From: Hymenobacter roseosalivarius DSM 11622
GTDB lineage: Bacteria > Bacteroidota > Bacteroidia > Cytophagales > Hymenobacteraceae
Assembly: GCF_900176135.1 (NCBI RefSeq)
Contig: NZ_FWWW01000074.1
Coordinates: forward strand, 1-56,080
Direction of reading: 5' to 3'
Length of the DNA stretch: 56,080 nt
A program made the translations under genes and the position numbers. The stretch's first letter is position 1, and each line of letters begins with the position of its first letter. The notes under the pieces were generated by a model. It worked only from the letters and a program-made list of their open reading frames with translations. It searched no databases and was not told the origin of the DNA. Below, piece after piece: positions 51,502 to 56,080 of the stretch.

Positions 51502-51516
51502 ACAAAAAAGCCCCCC
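51502..51516. repeat. orphan half of the AAAAAAGCCCCCC hairpin word
   Basis: ACAAAAAAGCCCCCC without a partner arm, 20 bases after the glycosyltransferase stop on the minus strand. It cannot form the usual terminator. Confidence 0.6.
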
Positions 51517-51535
51517 GCCACAATATTCCTTCGCC

Positions 51536-52576
51536 TTAGTGCTGGGCCGAGGCCCAGGCTTCGGCCTCGCTTAGCGCATCAATAAGCTGCTGCGTTTGGA
51601 TGCCGCGGGCGCAGTAAAAATGACCCAGGGGGCATTTCTTGTGCCCGTGCAAGCCGCAGGGCTGACAATCCAGCTGTTCTTCAACCTGCACTACCCGCGA
51701 GAACGGACTTAGCGGTCCGAAGCCAAAAAACGGCACCGTAGAACAAAAGACCGCGCACGTAGGAGCCCCTATAGCGGAGCACAGGTGCAAAGGGGCTGAG
51801 TCGTTCACGTAATTAAGGACCGCCCCGCGCATTAGCGCCGCCGACGCCAGCAGGGGAAGCCTACCCGCCAAGTTTACGACCCCGGCCCGCCCGCCTTCCT
51901 GGCGCAGCCGCTCGCACACGGCGCTGTCGGCAGGGGCACCCAGCAGATATACGCTGTAATGAGGCGGTAGTGCCCGTAGCAGTTTCAGCCATTGCTCCTC
52001 CGGGAATTGCTTCGTAAACCAGACCGACGTGGGCGCGATGCAGACATAAGGGCCCCGATTAACATACGACGCGACGGTGGACTCGTCGGCAGGCGTGGGA
52101 AAAAGGCGGGGCGGCGTAAGCGGGGCTTCGGTTTCAGGGTAAAGCAGATGCAGATTGCGTGTCACCTCATGAATTCCCTGGCCCATGAGGTGGGGCGTAA
52201 CCTGCGTAAACGCAAACGAAAGCGGGTTTTTGTCGAAGCCAATGCGCTTGGGTGCGCCCGAAAAAGCAGTAAGAAAGCCCGTGGAGGCAAAGCGCTGCAG
52301 ATTGATCACCCGCTCGTAGTCGCCGGCCCGAATACTGCGCAGCAAGCGCCACAGGTCGCGGTACTTATGGTTTTTCTTGTCCCAGATCAGCACATCGCGC
52401 ACATGCGGGTGTTGCTCTATCAGGCCCTCGTTGCCTTTGCGGACCAAGAAATCGACGGGCGTGTTCGGCTCAGTCTGGCGCAGGCGTTCCAGCAAGGCCG
52501 TAGCCAGAATAACATCGCCAATAAAAGCGGTTTGAATGAGCAGAATGGCGCGGCGCGGGTGCGACTTGGGCGGCAT
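51536..52576 (-). CDS. glycosyltransferase family 9 (heptosyltransferase-like)
   Basis: A 346-aa GT-B enzyme. N-terminal domain: LLIQTAFIGDVILATALLE with the catalytic Asp after the G; C-terminal nucleotide domain: VCIAPTSVWFTKQFP and NDSAPLHLCSAIGAP, the family 9 signature. It adds a heptose (or other sugar) from an ADP-sugar to lipid A-core or a similar glycan at the cytoplasmic face of the inner membrane. A cysteine-rich tail (CQPCGLHGHKKCPLG...C) resembles those in other Bacteroidetes members. It precedes the M16 gene on the same strand. Confidence 0.9.
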   Translation of the reverse strand: MPPKSHPRRAILLIQTAFIGDVILATALLERLRQTEPNTPVDFLVRKGNEGLIEQHPHVRDVLIWDKKNHKYRDLWRLLRSIRAGDYERVINLQRFASTGFLTAFSGAPKRIGFDKNPLSFAFTQVTPHLMGQGIHEVTRNLHLLYPETEAPLTPPRLFPTPADESTVASYVNRGPYVCIAPTSVWFTKQFPEEQWLKLLRALPPHYSVYLLGAPADSAVCERLRQEGGRAGVVNLAGRLPLLASAALMRGAVLNYVNDSAPLHLCSAIGAPTCAVFCSTVPFFGFGPLSPFSRVVQVEEQLDCQPCGLHGHKKCPLGHFYCARGIQTQQLIDALSEAEAWASAQH

Positions 52577-52880
52577 CAGAAACGAAAAGGAGCGAGCAGA
52601 GCGGGGGGCGAAAATACCTAAGCTACCATAGGATACAAGCTTATGGCAACCCCAAAAAGCTCATATTTTTGATTTTAAAGCAATAACACCAAATAGCCTG
52701 CTTAAAGTGCAGCCAAAGTCAGAATGTGCGGAGCTGCCAACATAACGAATGAATAAGAGGGAGGCCATTCGTCCTGAAGCGCCGCGTGGTACTTGTGGAA
52801 GTATGCGGCCTTAGGCTCATTCTTCTAACTTGCAACCGCGCCCCGGTGCGTATTTCTTTCTCCCAAACCCAGCCCGTCTT
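52577..52880. other. 304-base gap between glycosyltransferase and aminopeptidase P genes
   Basis: No gene was found. It contains TATTTTCG followed directly by CCCCCC on the minus strand (52616-52603), a likely promoter of the glycosyltransferase gene, 27 bases from its start codon, and an AT-rich stretch around 52660-52690. TAACTTGC near 52836 on the plus strand is a near match to the -7 box for the aminopeptidase gene. Confidence 0.45.
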
Positions 52881-54170
52881 ATGCGTTACGGACCCCTTGA
52901 TCCCCAGCTTTTTATTGAAAACCGCCGCAATTTCGTTCAGCAGCTGCTGCCGGCGTCGTTGGCCATTTTTCACGCCAACGACACCATGCCCACCAATGCG
53001 GACGGCACGATGGCGTTTCGGCAAAATAATGACCTGTTCTACCTTTCCGGTGTAGATCAGGAAGAGAGCATGCTGCTTTTATTTCCCGATGCCAAGCTAC
53101 CCCAGCACCGCGAAATCCTGTTTTTGAAGGAAACCAGCGAGCATATTCTCATTTGGGAAGGCTATAAGCTGACCAAAGACGAAGCCCGCGCCAACTCCGG
53201 TATTCGCACCATTCTGTGGCTCGACAGCTTCCAGCAGGTGCTGCATGCGCTGATGAATGAGGCGGAAAACGTGTACCTCAATACCAACGAGCACATTCGG
53301 GCCGTGGTAGAGGTAGAGACCCGCGATGCGCGCTTTATTAAAGATATTCAGGCGAAATACCCGCTGCATCAGTACCGCCGCGCCGCGCCGCTGCTGCACC
53401 ATCTGCGGGCCATCAAGAGTAAGGAGGAAATCCGGCTGATGCGCGAGGCGGCGAATATTACGGAGAAGGCATTTCGTCGTTTGTTGGGCTTCGTAAAGCC
53501 GGGCGTGTGGGAATACGAGATTGAGGCCGAGATTCTGCATGAGTTTGTGCGTAACCGCTCCCGCGGTCCGGCTTACGGCAGTATTATCGCCTCGGGCGCC
53601 AGCGCCTGTATTCTGCACTATGTGAGCAACGACCGCCAATGTCAGGATGGCGACGTGCTGCTACTCGACTTTGGGGCCGAATACGGCAACTACGCCGCCG
53701 ACCTGTCGCGCAGCATCCCTGTGAATGGCACGTTCACCAAGCGCCAGCGCGATGTATACGAGGCCGTGCTGTCCGTCATGAAGTTTGCCACCTCGCACTT
53801 AGTAGCTGGCAACAATATAGAAGACTACCACGCCGCCGTGGGCCAGCACATGGAGCAGGAGCTGATTAAGCTGGACTTGCTCAAGGAAGCGGATGTTCGC
53901 AACCAGGACCCGGCCGCGCCTCTCTATAAAAAATACTTCATGCACGGCACCTCTCACTACTTAGGCCTAGATGTGCATGATGTGGGGGGCAAATACCGTA
54001 CGTTTGAGCCGGGCATGGTATATACCTGTGAGCCGGGTATATACATTCGGGAAGAGGGCCTGGGCATCCGGCTGGAGAACGATATTCTCATCACCCGCAG
54101 CCAGCCCGAGGATCTGATGGCCACCATTCCGCTGGAACTAGCCGACATCGAGCGCCTCATGGCTCAGTAA
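52881..54170 (+). CDS. pepP: Xaa-Pro aminopeptidase
   Basis: A 429-aa M24 metallopeptidase with the typical N-terminal creatinase-like domain (to about 170) and the pita-bread catalytic domain. Metal ligands: Asp263 in LLLDFGAEYG, Asp274 in NYAADLSR, His359 in MHGTSHYLGLD, then glutamates in CEPGIYI and GIRLENDI. It removes an N-terminal residue in front of proline, in the cytoplasm. The start at 52881 (MRYGPLDPQLF) fits the family; earlier in-frame starts are unlikely. Its last third contains the GGGGGGCAAATA word at 53984. Confidence 0.93.
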   Translation: MRYGPLDPQLFIENRRNFVQQLLPASLAIFHANDTMPTNADGTMAFRQNNDLFYLSGVDQEESMLLLFPDAKLPQHREILFLKETSEHILIWEGYKLTKDEARANSGIRTILWLDSFQQVLHALMNEAENVYLNTNEHIRAVVEVETRDARFIKDIQAKYPLHQYRRAAPLLHHLRAIKSKEEIRLMREAANITEKAFRRLLGFVKPGVWEYEIEAEILHEFVRNRSRGPAYGSIIASGASACILHYVSNDRQCQDGDVLLLDFGAEYGNYAADLSRSIPVNGTFTKRQRDVYEAVLSVMKFATSHLVAGNNIEDYHAAVGQHMEQELIKLDLLKEADVRNQDPAAPLYKKYFMHGTSHYLGLDVHDVGGKYRTFEPGMVYTCEPGIYIREEGLGIRLENDILITRSQPEDLMATIPLELADIERLMAQ

Positions 54171-54183
54171 GGGCAGCAGGTAC

Positions 54184-54242
54184 CAGACAGGCCTAAAAAA
54201 GGGGCGCTCCACCAAAGAGCGCCCCTTTTTTAGGCCTGTCTG
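54184..54242. terminator. terminator with 26-bp perfect arms
   Basis: Arms 54184-54209 and 54217-54242 are perfect complements (CAGACAGGCC, an A-tract, GGGGCGCTC and mirror). It lies between two plus-strand genes, so pairing beyond the U-run is not needed to serve a second gene. Confidence 0.9.
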
Positions 54243-54487
54243 AACAAAAAAACTGTTTTTTTTGAAAATTAAAAAAGATAAATATTTCTTTGCACTCCCA
54301 TAGGCAAGCCTGAAAATCAGGCCGAAACGCTGTTTTGGTGGAAATAAGTTCAGAAAAATGCCCCCTATTTGAGTCCGCAACAACAACCTTATTCGTAATG
54401 GAAAGTATAGGCAGTCAGTTAAGGCTCTTATTCAACCCCGAAAAGCTGCTAAAACCAAAGAAAATGTTTTCACCTAACCTGTATGCT
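54243..54487. promoter_or_regulatory. AT-rich upstream region of the OmpA gene
   Basis: A T-tract ending in TTTTTTTTG (about 54256-54264) is followed 20-22 bases on by TATTTCTTTG, a loose -33/-7 pair. A leader of about 200 bases with AATGCCCCCTA (54357-54367) follows. Alternative start codons in this leader are not favoured. Confidence 0.4.
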
Positions 54488-55975
54488 ATGAGACACCTTC
54501 TAGCAAAATCTGCGGTCTTGGGATTAGCGCTGCTAGCGGCGGCCCCCGAGGGTCACGCGCAAAGCGCGGACCGCAAGACCGGCATTAGCCTTTACGGCAG
54601 CACCCTGCAATACCACGGCGACCTGGGCTCGGAGTGGTTCAAGTCCAACAAGATCGAGTACGGCGGGGGCATCACCCTCTCGCGCTATATCACACCGGGC
54701 ATCGACATCGGCATCGCCGCCAACTACGGGGACATGAAGTTCTCCACCAAGGTGCTCAAAGGCATTGAGGATTTGCCCCCCGCTATCCGCCGCTTCGACG
54801 CGAACGTGACCACGATTGGGGTGCCCATCAAGTTTAAGCTCAACAACGGCTGGGCTTTGAAAGAAGATGCCGTATTCGCCCCCTACCTGAGCTTAGCGCC
54901 AGGCCTGATGATTGCTTCCTCAGATAAGTTCTCTAATGTGGGTGGCGGCGAGCAGAACCTCGGCAACCGCGACCACTACGCGGCTTACATCCAGGGCAAT
55001 GCTGGTATTGCTCTGAATTTCTCGCCTTCGTTCGGCATCTTCGTGCAGACGGGCCAGATTTATGCCGCTACCAACACGATTGACAACGTAGACAAAGGCG
55101 ACCTGAATGACCGCTACCTGCAACACTCGGCTGGTATCACCTACAACTTTGGCAAGCCCAAAGATGAGGACATGGACGGTGTACCGGATCGGAAAGACAA
55201 ATGCCCTGCTACTCCAGCCGGCGTAGCCGTGGATGAAGCTGGCTGCCCACTTGACGGCGACGGCGACGGCGTACCTGATTATCAAGATAAGTGCCCCACC
55301 GAGAAAGGCCTGGCTAACCTCGAAGGTTGCCCAGACCGTGATAACGACGGTGTACGTGATTCCGAAGATGAGTGCCCAGACCAAGCTGGTACGGCTGCTC
55401 TCCGTGGTTGCCCCGATGCTGATGGCGACGGTGTAGCTGACAAGAACGATACCTGCCCTGATACTCCTGCCGGTACGCAGGTTGATGCTACGGGCTGCCC
55501 CGTAAACCTCGACCAGGACGGTGATGGTGTGAAGGACGACATGGATAAGTGCCCCGGTACTCCGGCTGGTGCTACGGTAGACTCTACTGGCTGCCGCGTG
55601 ATTGAACCAGCGTTGATGCAGAAAGTACGTCCCGTACAGTTCGAGACCAACAGCACGGTGATTCGTCGCCAGTCGTATGGCACGCTTGACAACATGATCA
55701 AGATTCTGGAGCAATACCCTGAGTATAGCCTCCGCATCGCTGGTCACGCTGACAGCCGCGGTACGAATGAGTACAACCAGGGTCTGTCGGAGCGCCGTGC
55801 GGCCTCGGCCAAGCGCTACTTCACGGGCAAGACAGTTGATCCGAACCGTATCACTACGGTAGGCTTCGGCGAAGATCAGCCCGCTGCACCGAACACTTCG
55901 GCTGCTGGTATGGCTAAGAACCGCCGTGTAGAATTCACCTTCGAGTTCTACATTCCAAGCCAGCCTCAGCCTTAA
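54488..55975 (+). CDS. OmpA family outer-membrane protein with TSP type-3 repeats
   Basis: A 495-aa protein; start MRHLLAKSAVLGLALLAAAP at 54488 with signal peptide ending near HAQS. N-terminal outer-membrane barrel (about 25-210), then five calcium-binding thrombospondin type-3 repeats (about 220-365; e.g. DEDMDGVPDRKDKCP and DGDGDGVPDYQDKCP), then an OmpA C-terminal domain (VQFETNSTVIRR, IAGHADSRGTNEY, RVEFTFEF) for peptidoglycan binding. This is the abundant OmpA/P60 type of Bacteroidetes that ties the outer membrane to the wall. A strong terminator follows. Confidence 0.95.
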   Translation: MRHLLAKSAVLGLALLAAAPEGHAQSADRKTGISLYGSTLQYHGDLGSEWFKSNKIEYGGGITLSRYITPGIDIGIAANYGDMKFSTKVLKGIEDLPPAIRRFDANVTTIGVPIKFKLNNGWALKEDAVFAPYLSLAPGLMIASSDKFSNVGGGEQNLGNRDHYAAYIQGNAGIALNFSPSFGIFVQTGQIYAATNTIDNVDKGDLNDRYLQHSAGITYNFGKPKDEDMDGVPDRKDKCPATPAGVAVDEAGCPLDGDGDGVPDYQDKCPTEKGLANLEGCPDRDNDGVRDSEDECPDQAGTAALRGCPDADGDGVADKNDTCPDTPAGTQVDATGCPVNLDQDGDGVKDDMDKCPGTPAGATVDSTGCRVIEPALMQKVRPVQFETNSTVIRRQSYGTLDNMIKILEQYPEYSLRIAGHADSRGTNEYNQGLSERRAASAKRYFTGKTVDPNRITTVGFGEDQPAAPNTSAAGMAKNRRVEFTFEFYIPSQPQP

Positions 55976-55996
55976 TCGTTGACCGGCTTTAGCCCC

Positions 55997-56032
55997 AAAA
56001 GCGGCGGACCTATCTGGTCCGCCGCTTTTTTT
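55997..56032 (+). terminator. terminator of the last OmpA gene
   Basis: AAAAGCGGCGGACC and GGTCCGCCGCTTTT pair perfectly around loop TATCT and are followed by TTT. Confidence 0.92.
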
Positions 56033-56080
56033 GCCCTGATGTTGGAATGAATAGCATTGCTTCACAAAAAAGACCGACCG

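Overview
The window looks like a chromosome segment of a Cytophagales bacterium, most likely Hymenobacter or a close relative. This is inferred from the gene content (TonB-dependent receptors with carboxypeptidase-regulatory-like N-termini, OmpA proteins with TSP type-3 repeats, MORN/TonB proteins, class I FbaB-type aldolase), from a GC-rich sequence whose promoters carry the Bacteroidetes -7 box TAnnTTTG, and from the lack of obvious Shine-Dalgarno sequences. No phage, transposase, CRISPR array, plasmid or replication-origin genes were seen; it is mostly housekeeping and envelope chromosome.

Layout. 1-4.2 kb: NmrA-like reductase, a lipoprotein, a helix-hairpin-helix protein and a DinB protein. 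4.2-10.4 kb: a giant alpha-2-macroglobulin gene with a thioester motif, interrupted near its 3' end by a one-base frameshift in a G-tract. 10.5-16.3 kb: a small secreted protein, a [2Fe-2S] ferredoxin with its probable reductase, an MBOAT/SGNH acyl-transfer pair, tRNA-Arg and a TVP38-type membrane protein. 16.5-24.9 kb: Cys/Met PLP enzyme, Cu/Zn SOD-like lipoprotein, TonB receptor, OmpA lipoprotein, FbaB aldolase and AccD. 25.1-27.3 kb: three related glycine-zipper proteins in tandem. 27.5-36.6 kb: endonuclease III, a radical SAM protein, gamma-carbonic anhydrase, a CNNM/CorC protein, DsbD, a candidate noncoding RNA, an AsnC/Lrp regulator, a TonB/MORN protein and thioredoxin. 37.3-41 kb: DnaE. 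41.2-47.9 kb: desaturase, LysM transglycosylase, beta-barrel receptor. 48.1-56 kb: O-methyltransferase, DUF4184 membrane protein, a stand-alone SRA-YDG domain, M16 peptidase, glycosyltransferase 9, aminopeptidase P and an abundant-type OmpA.

How the genes work together. Most of the window is envelope biology: outer-membrane import (two receptors plus a TonB-like transducer), peptidoglycan anchoring and turnover (OmpA family, LysM transglycosylase), glycan building and acylation (GT9, MBOAT/SGNH), and redox or defence at the surface (DsbD, SOD, alpha-2-macroglobulin). Small clusters include the ferredoxin/reductase pair and the translationally overlapping DUF4184/O-methyltransferase genes.

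The most unusual signals are: (1) a roughly 240-nt minus-strand RNA locus at 34.3-34.5 kb combining a tRNA-like domain with a giant variable arm and two downstream hairpins that share an identical loop; (2) a 153-aa stand-alone SRA-YDG (modified-cytosine reader) protein without a nuclease; (3) a strong over-representation of the words TTTGCCCCCC and AAAAAGCCCCCC, present in promoters, in terminators and inside coding regions; (4) the frameshift of the macroglobulin gene in exactly such a G-tract; (5) several kinds of long palindromic intergenic elements. All calls come from reading the sequence and from family knowledge; no database search was run.
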